Source of the DNA: an uncultured bacterium
GTDB taxonomy: Bacteria > Bacillota > Clostridia > Oscillospirales > Ruminococcaceae
Assembly (NCBI GenBank): GCA_905214345.1
Contig: CAJMLV010000030.1
Coordinates: 1-33,517 of the forward strand
Direction: 5' to 3'
Length of the DNA: 33,517 nt
The notes under the pieces were generated by a model, which was not told the origin of the DNA, made no database searches, and worked only from the letters and a program-made list of their open reading frames with translations. Shown here piece after piece: positions 7,793 to 15,927 of this stretch; the first letter of the stretch is position 1; each line of letters opens with the position of its first letter. Both the position numbers and the translations under genes were made by a program.

Positions 7793-8548
7793 ATGGCTTG
7801 GGTCACAAAAGACAGCCAGGAAACCTACGAAAACAACGAACCCGCCCTCACCTATACCAAGGCCGAAAAGGCCGGCAACTGGTGGCATTACCACAAATGG
7901 CAGGTGGTGATCATCATTATCCTGCTGGTGGTGATCGCCTGCATCATCAAGGATACGTTCTTCCGCACCCAGCCCGACTACCAGGTCGGCTATGTGGGGC
8001 TGCAGGAGCTTCCCACCGACACCGCCGAAGCGCTGACCACGGCGCTGGAGTCTTTCTGCGATGACCGCAACGGCGACGGCCAGGTGGTGGTGCAGCTGAA
8101 CCAGTATGCGGTAGACCTGGGACAGGACAGCGACAATACCGACGCCTACACCCAGATGGCGGGCGTTACCCGGCTCAGCGCCGATCTTTCCAGTAAAGAA
8201 GGCAGTTATATCTACTTGCTGGAAGACCCGGAAGTATTCCAGAGCTACACCGGCGGTCTGCGGTATCTGGACGGTACGGTGCCGGAAGATAACGAGAACG
8301 CCACCGACTGGCAGAACATGGTCTACCGCTGGACCGACTGCCCTGTGCTGACCAGCCTGGATCTGGGCACCTACACCGGATACACCCTGATGGATGAAAG
8401 CACCGGCAACAACCAGGACGTTCTGGGCAAGCTGTACATCGGCTGCCGCGGTACCTGGACCGAAAAGTCCGAGGAAGCCTATGCCGCCGACGATGTGCTG
8501 TGGCAGAAGCTGACCGAAGGTGCCGTGTCCACCGCGGGACAGGAATGA
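7793..8548 (+). CDS. Single-pass membrane protein of unknown function
   Basis: This is a 251-residue protein. A polar stretch of about 35 residues comes first, then one strong membrane helix at about residues 38-53 (VVIIIILLVVIACII). An acidic, probably extracellular domain rich in Asp, Thr and Tyr follows. There is no signal-peptidase or lipobox motif and I recognise no domain. The start is the ATG at 7793, with AAAGGGG about ten bases upstream; an in-frame TTG at 7772 has no ribosome site. Its stop overlaps the start of the next small gene. It diverges from the membrane/C39-like pair and shares a 164-base promoter region with it, so joint regulation is possible but unproven. Confidence 0.8.
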   Translation: MAWVTKDSQETYENNEPALTYTKAEKAGNWWHYHKWQVVIIIILLVVIACIIKDTFFRTQPDYQVGYVGLQELPTDTAEALTTALESFCDDRNGDGQVVVQLNQYAVDLGQDSDNTDAYTQMAGVTRLSADLSSKEGSYIYLLEDPEVFQSYTGGLRYLDGTVPEDNENATDWQNMVYRWTDCPVLTSLDLGTYTGYTLMDESTGNNQDVLGKLYIGCRGTWTEKSEEAYAADDVLWQKLTEGAVSTAGQE

Positions 8549-8727
8549 TGCGCTGGCGTCCATGCCGCCGGTCTGCGCCTGCACCCCGGCAAGAGGCGCA
8601 GGGCAGGGAAGAACCCCGCACGCCGCCCCTGCCCGATAACCCCTACCGGCGCTTTTATACCCGCACCCCCACCTTTGAAGAACTGGTGCGGAGGTCCGGG
8701 CGTGACGGACAAACCGAACAAAAATAA
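8545..8727 (+). CDS. Small basic protein, translationally coupled
   Basis: This is a 60-residue frame starting at ATG 8545, which overlaps the TGA of the upstream gene (ATGA), a common mark of translational coupling. The N-terminal half is Arg, Pro and Ala rich. The C-terminal half, NPYRRFYTRTPTFEELVRR, looks like a normal folded or amphipathic segment. ACAGGA just upstream could serve as a ribosome site. A strong terminator begins eight bases after the stop, which fits a last gene of an operon. No family was recognised; it could also be a chance frame. Confidence 0.5.
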   Translation: MMRWRPCRRSAPAPRQEAQGREEPRTPPLPDNPYRRFYTRTPTFEELVRRSGRDGQTEQK

Positions 8728-8734
8728 AGTTTCC

Positions 8735-8775
8735 CACAAGGGCAGTCGCCGGACAGGCGGCTGCCCTGTGCTTTT
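8735..8775 (+). terminator. Rho-independent terminator
   Basis: CACAAGGGCAGTCGCC (8735-8750) pairs with GGCGGCTGCCCTGTG (8756-8770), with one bulged A and one G-T pair. The loop is GGACA and CTTTTT follows. Confidence 0.9.
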
Positions 8776-8879
8776 TGCGGCGGGACCTGTATAAATATGT
8801 ACGTTCCGTACGACTTTGGAAAGATTGGTCATTTTGTATCATCTGTGTAAAAAGTTCTGACATTTTTCACCACTTTTAC

Positions 8880-8908
8880 TTGTGATACAGACCGATTTAT
8901 GGTATATT
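8880..8908 (+). promoter_or_regulatory. Promoter of the aromatic amino acid operon
   Basis: TTGTGA (8880-8885), a 17-base spacer and TATATT (8903-8908) are present, with the start expected near 8915. The -35 lies inside the left arm of the inverted repeat described separately. Confidence 0.7.
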
Positions 8909-8929
8909 GAACCTGTATATGTATCACAA
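8880..8929. promoter_or_regulatory. Candidate operator: perfect 10-bp inverted repeat around the pheA promoter
   Basis: TTGTGATACA (8880-8889) and TGTATCACAA (8920-8929) are exact reverse complements with 30 bases between them. They bracket the -10 box and the expected start. Another TGTATCA half-site occurs at 8835-8841. The left arm covers the -35 and the right arm lies just after the start point, a layout suited to repression. The regulator is unknown; the WYL protein at the end of the operon is one candidate. Confidence 0.55.
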
Positions 8930-8946
8930 TGGCAGGGGGTATCAGA

Positions 8947-10062
8947 ATGGATCAGCTGCAGCAGGCCCGCGCCGCCATCGACGAGATCGACGCGCAGATG
9001 GCAGCGCTGTTTGAACGGCGGATGGAGGCCGTGGGGCAGGTGGCCCAGTATAAGGCGGCCACCGGCAAGCCGGTGTTCGACGCCGCGCGGGAGGACGCCG
9101 TTTTGGCCAAAAACACCGCGCGCCTTCAAAACGAGGAACTGCGTCCCTATTACCGCCAGGTGCTGCAGAATATGATGGCCGTGTCCCGGTCGTACCAGCG
9201 CAAGCTGCTGGGGCGGGATGTGGCGGCCTATCAGGGGGTGCAGGGGGCATGGAGCCACATTGCCCTGACCCGCTTGTTTCCCTTCGCCCGGGTCCGTGCC
9301 TTTGATACCTGGGCTGAAGTGTTTGATGCTGTCTCGGCAGGGGATGCCAGCTTCGGTGTGCTTCCTTTTGAAAATTCCAACGCCGGGGATGTTTCCACCG
9401 TGCTGGACCTGCTCTATGCCCACCCGGAACTGAGTGTGGCCCGCATGTGCGATCTGCCAATCCGGCAGGACCTGCTGGCCCTGCCCGGAGCGGAACTTTC
9501 GGACATCCGCACCGTCATCAGCCACCAGCAGGCCCTGGCCCAGAGCAGTGTGTATATCAAAAGTCACGGCCTGGCCACCCGGGTGTGGGGCAACACCGCC
9601 GATGCCGCCCGCCATGTGGCGGAAAGCGGCGACAAGACCCTGGCGGCCATCGCTTCGGCCCAGACAGCGGAACTCTACGGTCTGCAGATCCTGGCCGAGG
9701 GCGTCAATGAGGACGGGGACAACACCACCCGGTTCATCGTCATCACCCGCACCGATGCCGCTGCCCCGGTGCCCCCGGCTCCCGGGCGGCGCATGGCGCT
9801 GCTGTTCACAGTGGACCACAAGCCGGGCAAGCTGGCCGATGTCATCCGCCTCATCGGGGAGCAGGGCTTCAATATGGAGAACATCAAGAGCCGCCCGCTG
9901 CCCCATGTTTCCTTTGAATATTACTTCTACGTGCAGCTGATCTGCCCCGACAACGCCGCCCCCGAAACCTGCGGCGCCCTGGTGCAGGCGCTGCAGAAAG
10001 CGTGCCGTACCGTGCGGGTGCTGGGGGTATTTGCCACCGGCCCGGCCGACGAAGCCCAGTGA
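8947..10062 (+). CDS. pheA: Bifunctional chorismate mutase / prephenate dehydratase (P-protein)
   Basis: This 371-residue enzyme turns chorismate into prephenate and then phenylpyruvate, the committed steps to phenylalanine. Residues 1-85 are the helical AroQ-type chorismate mutase (RAAIDEIDAQMAALFERR and a later QVLQNMM). About 90-270 is the dehydratase, with YQGVQGAWSHIA, PFENSNAG and the DNTTRF motif (258-263). About 283-365 is an ACT domain (FTVDHKPGKLADVI, NIKSRPLP) that in this family senses phenylalanine. The start at ATG 8947 has AGGGGG seven bases upstream. An in-frame ATG at 8929 overlaps the operator arm and has no ribosome site. It is first in the operon, so end-product feedback and transcription control would both act here. 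aroB follows after 28 bases. Confidence 0.95.
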   Translation: MDQLQQARAAIDEIDAQMAALFERRMEAVGQVAQYKAATGKPVFDAAREDAVLAKNTARLQNEELRPYYRQVLQNMMAVSRSYQRKLLGRDVAAYQGVQGAWSHIALTRLFPFARVRAFDTWAEVFDAVSAGDASFGVLPFENSNAGDVSTVLDLLYAHPELSVARMCDLPIRQDLLALPGAELSDIRTVISHQQALAQSSVYIKSHGLATRVWGNTADAARHVAESGDKTLAAIASAQTAELYGLQILAEGVNEDGDNTTRFIVITRTDAAAPVPPAPGRRMALLFTVDHKPGKLADVIRLIGEQGFNMENIKSRPLPHVSFEYYFYVQLICPDNAAPETCGALVQALQKACRTVRVLGVFATGPADEAQ

Positions 10063-10090
10063 CCACAACCAATGAACAGGAGGGTCCCCC

Positions 10091-11122
10091 ATGAAATTGA
10101 CCATGAATCTCGGCACCCGCAGTTATGACATCATCCTCAAGGACGGCTGTCTTGCCAACCTGCATCAGTTTGCCGATTTGACCCACCGTCGGGTCTTTGT
10201 ACTCACCGATTCCGGCGTGCCTGCCGAATATGCGCAGACTGTGCTGGATCAGTGCGCCAACGGCACCGTTTACACCATCCCCCAGGGTGAGGGCAGCAAA
10301 TGCCTGAAAGTCTACGGCCAGGTGCTCCAGGCCATGCTGGAATTCGGCATGGACCGCCGGGACCTGCTGGTGGCCGTGGGCGGCGGCGTGGTGGGAGACC
10401 TGGGCGGTTTCTGCGCAGCCAGCTATATGCGCGGCATCGACTTCATCAACTGCCCCACCACCACCCTGTCCCAGATCGACTCCTCCATCGGCGGCAAGAC
10501 CGCCATCGACCTGGGCAGCGCCAAAAATATCGTGGGTGCCTTCTGGCAGCCCAAGGTGGTGCTCATCGACCCCGAAACTCTGGGCACCCTGCCCCGCCGC
10601 CAGTACATCAACGGACTGGCCGAAGCGGTGAAAGCGGGCCTCATTGCCGACCCGGAGCTGTTTGAACTGTTTGAGAACGGCGATGTGGACAAGGACATCG
10701 AAACCATCATCTACCGCAGCCTGCTGGTGAAAAAGAAGATCGTGGAGCAGGACGAGCGGGAATCCGGCGCCCGCAAGGCGCTGAACTTCGGCCACACCAT
10801 CGGCCACGGCATCGAAGCCGTGAAGGGAGTTCGTGGCCGCCGCACCAACGGCCTGTACCACGGGGAATGTGTGGCCCTGGGCATGCTGCCCATGATCGAG
10901 GACCGCTCTTTGCAGAAGCGCACCCGTGCCGTGCTGCGCAAGCTGGGCCTGCCGGTGCGCACCGGTGTGGACAAGCACAAGGTGCTGGAGTACATGCACC
11001 ATGACAAAAAGAGCGGCGGGTCCAGCATCACCGTCATCCGTGTGCCGGGCCTGGGCTGCTGGCGGGCCGACACCCTGCCCATGACCCAGCTGCCCGCGCT
11101 GCTGGGCCTGGAAGAGGAATAA
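10091..11122 (+). CDS. aroB: 3-Dehydroquinate synthase
   Basis: This 343-residue NAD- and metal-dependent enzyme cyclises DAHP to 3-dehydroquinate, the second step of the shikimate pathway. Visible motifs are VGGGVVGDLGGF (NAD loop), CPTTTLSQIDSSIGGKTAID (substrate and NAD contacts), EAVKAG with metal ligand E178, NFGHTIGHG with H235/H239 and YHGECVALGM with H257. Length matches the family. ATG at 10091 follows ACAGGAGGG with a short gap. It sits between pheA and aroC, with aroC 15 bases downstream, so all are likely on one message. Confidence 0.96.
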   Translation: MKLTMNLGTRSYDIILKDGCLANLHQFADLTHRRVFVLTDSGVPAEYAQTVLDQCANGTVYTIPQGEGSKCLKVYGQVLQAMLEFGMDRRDLLVAVGGGVVGDLGGFCAASYMRGIDFINCPTTTLSQIDSSIGGKTAIDLGSAKNIVGAFWQPKVVLIDPETLGTLPRRQYINGLAEAVKAGLIADPELFELFENGDVDKDIETIIYRSLLVKKKIVEQDERESGARKALNFGHTIGHGIEAVKGVRGRRTNGLYHGECVALGMLPMIEDRSLQKRTRAVLRKLGLPVRTGVDKHKVLEYMHHDKKSGGSSITVIRVPGLGCWRADTLPMTQLPALLGLEEE

Positions 11123-11137
11123 GGGGGCCTGCCGCCA

Positions 11138-12250
11138 ATGAAAAATACCTTTGGCAATGCGGTGTCCCTGACCATCTTCGGGGAAAGCCACGGTCCGGCC
11201 ATCGGTGCCGTGCTGGACGGTCTGGCCGCCGGGCTGCCGGTGGACCCCGCCTTCATCGACATCCGCATGGACCGCCGCCGTGCCCGGGGGGACGGGCTTT
11301 CCACCGCCCGCACCGAACCCGACCAGGTGGAGTTCCTCTCCGGCGTGCTGGACGGTCACACCACCGGCACCGCCCTGACCCTGATGGTGCGCAACACCAA
11401 CACCCGCAGCGGCGACTATGCCAAGACCGCCGCCCTGCTGCGTCCGGGCCATGCCGACTACACCGCTTTTGAAAAATACGAGGGCTATCAGGACGCCCGC
11501 GGCGGCGGACATTTCTCCGGCCGCATCACCGCCGCCGCCGTGGCGGCGGGTGCCATCTGCGAGCAGGCGCTCCAGAACCTGGGCATCCGGGTGTACACCC
11601 ACATCGCCGCCTGCGCCGGTGTGGAGGACGCGCCTCTGTCCAGTGCCGCCGGGCTGCTCATGCCCGAACCGGAACCGGGGCACTTTGCTCTGCTGGACCC
11701 CGAAAAGGAAGCTCCCATGCAGGCGGCCATCCGTGCCGCCGGGGCCGAAGGGGACAGCGTGGGCGGCATCCTGGAAACGGTGGTCACCGGCCTGCCCGCC
11801 GGGGTGGGGGAACCCTGGTTTGACAGTGTGGAAAGCACCCTGGCCCACCTGATGTTCTCCATCCCTGCCGTGAAAGGGGTGGAGTTCGGCGCCGGGTTCG
11901 GGTTTGCCAATCTGCGCGGCAGCGAAGCCAACGATGCTTTCCGTATGCGGGACGGGCGCATCTGCACCGCCACCAACCGCAGCGGGGGCATCAACGGCGG
12001 CATCACCAACGGCATGCCCGTGGTGATGCGCACGGTCATCAAGCCCACCCCCAGCATCTACCGCGCACAGGATACGGTGGATTACCCCGCCCGGCAGGAT
12101 GCCGTATTGCAGATCAAGGGCCGACACGACCCTTGCATCGTGCCCCGGGCGGCGGTGGTGCAGAACTGCCTGACGGCGTTCGGCATTTTGGATCTGCTCA
12201 CCATCCGTTACGGCACACTGGCCCAGAAACATGGCCTGCCGGAACAATAA
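11138..12250 (+). CDS. aroC: Chorismate synthase
   Basis: This 370-residue enzyme uses reduced FMN to eliminate phosphate from EPSP and yield chorismate, the last step of the common pathway. Signatures are IFGESHGPAIGAVLDGLAAG at the N-terminus, TEPDQVEFLSGVLDG, RPGHADYTAFEKY with GGGHFSGRITA, and GFGFANLRGSEAND followed by SGGINGGITNG. Length and motif order match the family and all key blocks are intact. The ATG is 15 bases after aroB with only a weak GGGGGCC region upstream, suggesting coupling to aroB. Its source of reduced flavin is not encoded here. Confidence 0.96.
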   Translation: MKNTFGNAVSLTIFGESHGPAIGAVLDGLAAGLPVDPAFIDIRMDRRRARGDGLSTARTEPDQVEFLSGVLDGHTTGTALTLMVRNTNTRSGDYAKTAALLRPGHADYTAFEKYEGYQDARGGGHFSGRITAAAVAAGAICEQALQNLGIRVYTHIAACAGVEDAPLSSAAGLLMPEPEPGHFALLDPEKEAPMQAAIRAAGAEGDSVGGILETVVTGLPAGVGEPWFDSVESTLAHLMFSIPAVKGVEFGAGFGFANLRGSEANDAFRMRDGRICTATNRSGGINGGITNGMPVVMRTVIKPTPSIYRAQDTVDYPARQDAVLQIKGRHDPCIVPRAAVVQNCLTAFGILDLLTIRYGTLAQKHGLPEQ

Positions 12251-12280
12251 GACCCAACAGGGAAAGGGGAGAATTTGTCC

Positions 12281-13537
12281 ATGGAATACGGTTTGATCGG
12301 CTCCAAGCTGGGGCACAGCTATTCCCGCCAGATCCACGAAAAGGCGGGCGGCTATGCCTATGAGCTGCATGCCCTGCCCACCGAGGCCGACGCCCGCGCT
12401 TTTCTGCAGGCCAGGGCTTTCAAAGCCATCAATGTGACCATTCCGTATAAGAAGCTGGTCATGGAATACTGCGACGAGATCGACCCCGCCGCCAAAGCCA
12501 TCGGAGCGGTGAACACCGTGGTCAACCGGAACGGCCGGCTGTACGGCTATAACACCGATTACGCGGGTTTTGCCTGGTTGGCCCGCCGCCACGGCGTGGA
12601 TTTTGCGGGGCGCACCGTGCTGGTGCTGGGCACCGGCGGCACCTGCGCCACCGTCACCGCTGTCTGCAAGGACGCGGGGGCCAAGGCGGTGCTGCCGGTC
12701 AGCCGCCGGGGCGAAAAGGGGACTCTGACCTATGACCAGGCCGCCCAGTGCAAGGCGGCCGAGATCATTGTCAACACCAGCCCGGCGGGGATGTTCCCCA
12801 ACGTGGGGCAGTGTTTGCTGGACATCAGCGGCCTGCCCAACCTGAAAGCGGTGCTGGACGTGGTGTACAACCCCTTCCGCACCGAGCTGCTGCTGCGGGC
12901 GGAGGAACAAGGAGTTCCCGCTTACGGTGGGTTCGAGATGCTGGTGGCCCAGGCGGCCTATGCCAGCGAGCTGTTCACCGGTGACACCATGGATAAAGAC
13001 GCCTTCATCCGGAAAACCAGCCGGGAGCTGAAACGGGACCTGTGCAATGTTTCCCTGATCGGTATGCCGGGCTGCGGCAAGAGCACGGTGGGCGAGGGCC
13101 TGGCCAAGGCTCTGAACAAGACCTATGTGGACCTGGACGAATGGATCGAGCGCCGGGCGGGCATGCCCATTCCCGATATTTTTGAGCGGGAAGGGGAAGC
13201 TGCTTTCCGCCGCTACGAAACCGACGCCCTGGCCGAAGTTTCCAAAAACGGCGGCCAGGTCATTGCCTGCGGGGGCGGCGTGATCAAGACCCCCGGCAAT
13301 ACCCGAATGCTGCGCCAGAACGGCCCCGTGGTGTGGGTGCGACGCCCCGTGGAGTTCCTGGCCATGACCGGACGCCCCCTGTCCACCGGACGGGAGGCCC
13401 TGCGCCGGATGGAAGTCGAGCGGGAACCCGCCTACCGGGCGGCCGCCGACGCGGTGGTGGACAACACCTCCTCCCTGACCGACGCGGTGAACGCCGCCCG
13501 GGCCGCTTTTGAAAAGACCTTTGATTACACACGCTGA
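12281..13537 (+). CDS. aroEK: Fused shikimate dehydrogenase - shikimate kinase
   Basis: This single 418-residue chain carries two consecutive pathway enzymes. Residues 1 to about 245 are shikimate dehydrogenase (3-dehydroshikimate to shikimate, NADPH): GSKLGHSYS, NVTIPYKK with catalytic K57, GYNTDYAGF with D93, GTGGTCATV, NTSPAGM and a final GFEMLVAQAA. Residues about 255-418 are shikimate kinase: Walker A GMPGCGKST (261-269), DLDEWIERRAGM, FRRYE, ACGGG and a GRPLS lid region. The link is short. ATG 12281 has AAAGGGGAG nine bases upstream; a TTG two codons earlier is less likely. The fusion couples making shikimate to its phosphorylation. aroEK here is a descriptive label for the fusion. Confidence 0.95.
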   Translation: MEYGLIGSKLGHSYSRQIHEKAGGYAYELHALPTEADARAFLQARAFKAINVTIPYKKLVMEYCDEIDPAAKAIGAVNTVVNRNGRLYGYNTDYAGFAWLARRHGVDFAGRTVLVLGTGGTCATVTAVCKDAGAKAVLPVSRRGEKGTLTYDQAAQCKAAEIIVNTSPAGMFPNVGQCLLDISGLPNLKAVLDVVYNPFRTELLLRAEEQGVPAYGGFEMLVAQAAYASELFTGDTMDKDAFIRKTSRELKRDLCNVSLIGMPGCGKSTVGEGLAKALNKTYVDLDEWIERRAGMPIPDIFEREGEAAFRRYETDALAEVSKNGGQVIACGGGVIKTPGNTRMLRQNGPVVWVRRPVEFLAMTGRPLSTGREALRRMEVEREPAYRAAADAVVDNTSSLTDAVNAARAAFEKTFDYTR

Positions 13538-13583
13538 CGCATTGCCGTCATCAAACTAAAAAACATAGAGAGGGAAATGAATC

Positions 13584-14600
13584 ATGATTATCTCCACCAA
13601 AAAAGGCACGCCCCAGGTCGAAATCGACCGCATCATTGACAACTTCGAAAAGCAGGGCCTTTCGGTCACCCTGATCCGAGGCACCGACTACAACGTCTTT
13701 GGTCTGGTGGGCGACACCACCAAGATCGCCGAAAAGGACGTTCTGGCCAACCCCTGGGTGGAGAATGTCACCCGTGTGTCCGCACCTTACAAGCGGGCCA
13801 ACCGCCTGTTCCACCCGGAGGATACCGTCATTGATGTGAACGGCATCAAGATCGGCGGCAACTCTCCCGTGGTGGTCATGGCCGGTCCCTGCAGCGTGGA
13901 GGGCGAAGCCCACATGCTGAAGATGGCCGAACTGGTCAAGGCGGGCGGCGCCAACTTCCTGCGCGGCGGCGCTTACAAGCCCCGCACCAGCCCCTATTCC
14001 TTCCAGGGCCTGGGCACCGAGGGCATCATGGACATGGTCAAGGCCCGGGAAGCCACCGGCCTGCCCATCGTCAGCGAGCTGATGGACGAGACCCACATCG
14101 ACGAGTTCGAGGAATATGTGGACATCGTGCAGATCGGTGCCCGCAATATGCAGAACTTCCAGCTGCTCAAGGCGGTGGGCAAGATGACCAAGCCCATCCT
14201 GCTCAAGCGCGGCTTTGCCAACACCATCGAAGAGTGGATCATGTCCGCCGAGTACATCATGGCCGGCGGCAACGAGAAGGTCATCCTCTGCGAGCGCGGC
14301 ATCCGCTCTTTTGAGAAGTACACCCGCAACACCCTGGACCTGTCCGCCATTCCGGTCATCAAGGACAAGACCCACCTGCCCATCATCGTGGACCCCAGCC
14401 ATGCCACCGGCGATTACAAGTATGTGGAAAGCATGGCCATTGCCGCGGTGGCCGCAGGTGCCGACGGTCTGGAGATCGAAGTGCACGACGATCCCCGCTG
14501 CGCCTGGAGCGACGGCGCTCAGTGCCTGAAGCCGGACAAGTTTGCCGATACTGTGGCCAAGTGCCGCAAGGTGGCAGCCGCCATCGGCCGTGCCATGTAA
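13584..14600 (+). CDS. aroF: 3-Deoxy-7-phosphoheptulonate (DAHP) synthase, type I beta with N-terminal regulatory domain
   Basis: This 338-residue enzyme condenses phosphoenolpyruvate and erythrose 4-phosphate, the entry step of the shikimate pathway. Residues 1-70 form the ferredoxin-like (ACT-related) regulatory domain seen in the Thermotoga-type enzymes. The barrel follows, with VMAGPCSVEG (metal-binding Cys), GGAYKPRTSPYSFQG, GARNMQNF, LLKRGFANTIEEW, CERGIRSFE, VDPSHATG and EIEVHDDP. The regulatory domain is the usual site of tyrosine or phenylalanine inhibition in this subgroup; which one acts here is unknown. ATG 13584 has GAGAGGGAAATG upstream. A 46-base gap separates it from aroEK, the largest in the operon, with no terminator. 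Confidence 0.96.
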   Translation: MIISTKKGTPQVEIDRIIDNFEKQGLSVTLIRGTDYNVFGLVGDTTKIAEKDVLANPWVENVTRVSAPYKRANRLFHPEDTVIDVNGIKIGGNSPVVVMAGPCSVEGEAHMLKMAELVKAGGANFLRGGAYKPRTSPYSFQGLGTEGIMDMVKAREATGLPIVSELMDETHIDEFEEYVDIVQIGARNMQNFQLLKAVGKMTKPILLKRGFANTIEEWIMSAEYIMAGGNEKVILCERGIRSFEKYTRNTLDLSAIPVIKDKTHLPIIVDPSHATGDYKYVESMAIAAVAAGADGLEIEVHDDPRCAWSDGAQCLKPDKFADTVAKCRKVAAAIGRAM

Positions 14601-14631
14601 GTCTATCTCATAAAGCAAAGGTGGTGTCTGA

Positions 14632-15921
14632 TTGGACGCGATCCTGCATGCCAGCCGTTTTTCCGGCACGGCCTGTGTGCCCCCCAGCAAGAGCGCGGCG
14701 CACCGGGCGGTGCTCTGCGCGGCCCTGGCCGGCGGCACCAGCCGCATCGACAATATTGAATATTCCGACGACATCCGTGCCACCCTGGGGGCGGTAAGCC
14801 AGTTGGGCGCCCGTATCCAGCAGGAGGAAAACGCCGTGGTCATCAAAGGCATCGGCTCGGACGGCTTTCCCACCGTCACCCGCCCGGTGTTCTGCAACGA
14901 AAGCGGCAGTACCCTGCGGTTCCTGATCCCTGTGTTCAGCCTTACCGCCCAGAAGATCCGCTTTACCGGTGCCGGGCGGCTGATGGACCGGCCCCAGGAA
15001 GTGTACCGCATGCTCTTTGACCGCCAGGGCCTGCGGTTTGAACAGACCCCCGAAGGAATCACCGTGTTCGGACGGCTGCGCCCCGGCGGGCTTACCCTGC
15101 CCGGGGATGTGTCCAGCCAGTTCATCAGCGGCCTGCTCTTTGCGGCGCCGCTGCTGGAATCCGAAACCACCATCGACGTACTGCCGCCTTTTGAGAGCCG
15201 CAGCTATGTGGACCTGACCATTGCCGCCATGCAGCGGTTTGGTGTCAAGGTCACCCAGCGGGCCAAGAAAAACGGCGGTGTCATCTACCGTATTGCCGCT
15301 CCCCAGCGGTATCTGCCATGCGATATGGCGGTGGAGGGGGATTACAGCCAGGCCGCTTTCCTGGCGGTGCTGGGTGTGCTGCTGGGCGGCATCACGGTGT
15401 CCGGCCTGGACACCGCCAGCCGCCAGGGCGACCGTGTCATTCTGGACATCCTCAAGAGTTTCGGCGGCAAGATGGCCAATGTCAGCGGCGGCGTCCGGTT
15501 CTCCCGCAGCCTGCTCAAGGGCGGGGACATCGACCTGGCCGACTGCCCCGACCTGGGCCCGGTGCTCATTGCCCTGGGCTGCTTCTGCAACGGCCCCACC
15601 ACCATCCGCAACGCCGGGCGCCTGCGCATCAAGGAATCCGACCGCATCAACGCCATGCAGCAGGAACTGGGCAAGATGGGCGGCAAGGTACAGGTCATCG
15701 GGGACACCATCACCGTGCCGGGCAGCGTGCTGCGCGCCCCGGAACAGCCCCTGTATGGCCACAACGACCACCGCATCGTCATGGCGCTGACCGTGGCGGC
15801 CCTGGCTGCCGGTGTGCCCGCTACCATCCGCGGTGCCGAGGCTGTGCGCAAGAGCTGGCCCCATTTCTTTGATGTGATGCGCTCTCTGGGCGCCAAGATC
15901 GACCTTGTGGAAGGGGAGTGA
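14632..15921 (+). CDS. aroA: 3-Phosphoshikimate 1-carboxyvinyltransferase (EPSP synthase)
   Basis: This 429-residue enzyme transfers the enolpyruvyl group of PEP to shikimate 3-phosphate. Motifs are PSKSAAHR (18-25), FCNESGSTLRFLIPV, GRLMDRPQEVYRML, SSQFISGLLFA, EGDYSQAAFLAVLGVLLGG, RLRIKESDRINAM and HNDHRIVMAL. It starts with TTG at 14632, supported by AAAGGTGGTG just upstream and by PSKS lying at its normal distance from the N-terminus; no ATG exists nearby. tyrA follows after six bases. The STLR form of the PEP-binding loop differs from the NAGTA/NGGT type of the E. coli-like class, so it may belong to another class; I cannot settle this. Confidence 0.95.
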   Translation: MDAILHASRFSGTACVPPSKSAAHRAVLCAALAGGTSRIDNIEYSDDIRATLGAVSQLGARIQQEENAVVIKGIGSDGFPTVTRPVFCNESGSTLRFLIPVFSLTAQKIRFTGAGRLMDRPQEVYRMLFDRQGLRFEQTPEGITVFGRLRPGGLTLPGDVSSQFISGLLFAAPLLESETTIDVLPPFESRSYVDLTIAAMQRFGVKVTQRAKKNGGVIYRIAAPQRYLPCDMAVEGDYSQAAFLAVLGVLLGGITVSGLDTASRQGDRVILDILKSFGGKMANVSGGVRFSRSLLKGGDIDLADCPDLGPVLIALGCFCNGPTTIRNAGRLRIKESDRINAMQQELGKMGGKVQVIGDTITVPGSVLRAPEQPLYGHNDHRIVMALTVAALAAGVPATIRGAEAVRKSWPHFFDVMRSLGAKIDLVEGE

Positions 15922-15927
15922 GGACGG

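Noticed and set aside
5379..7910. Long open frame on the plus strand (843 codons)
   Set aside because: It lies opposite two well-supported minus-strand genes, has a His/Gln/Gly-rich composition typical of antisense of GC-rich codons, and lacks a recognisable domain.
9884..12910. Long open frame on the minus strand (1008 codons)
   Set aside because: It is antisense to aroB, aroC and aroEK and has no domain; it arises from GC bias.
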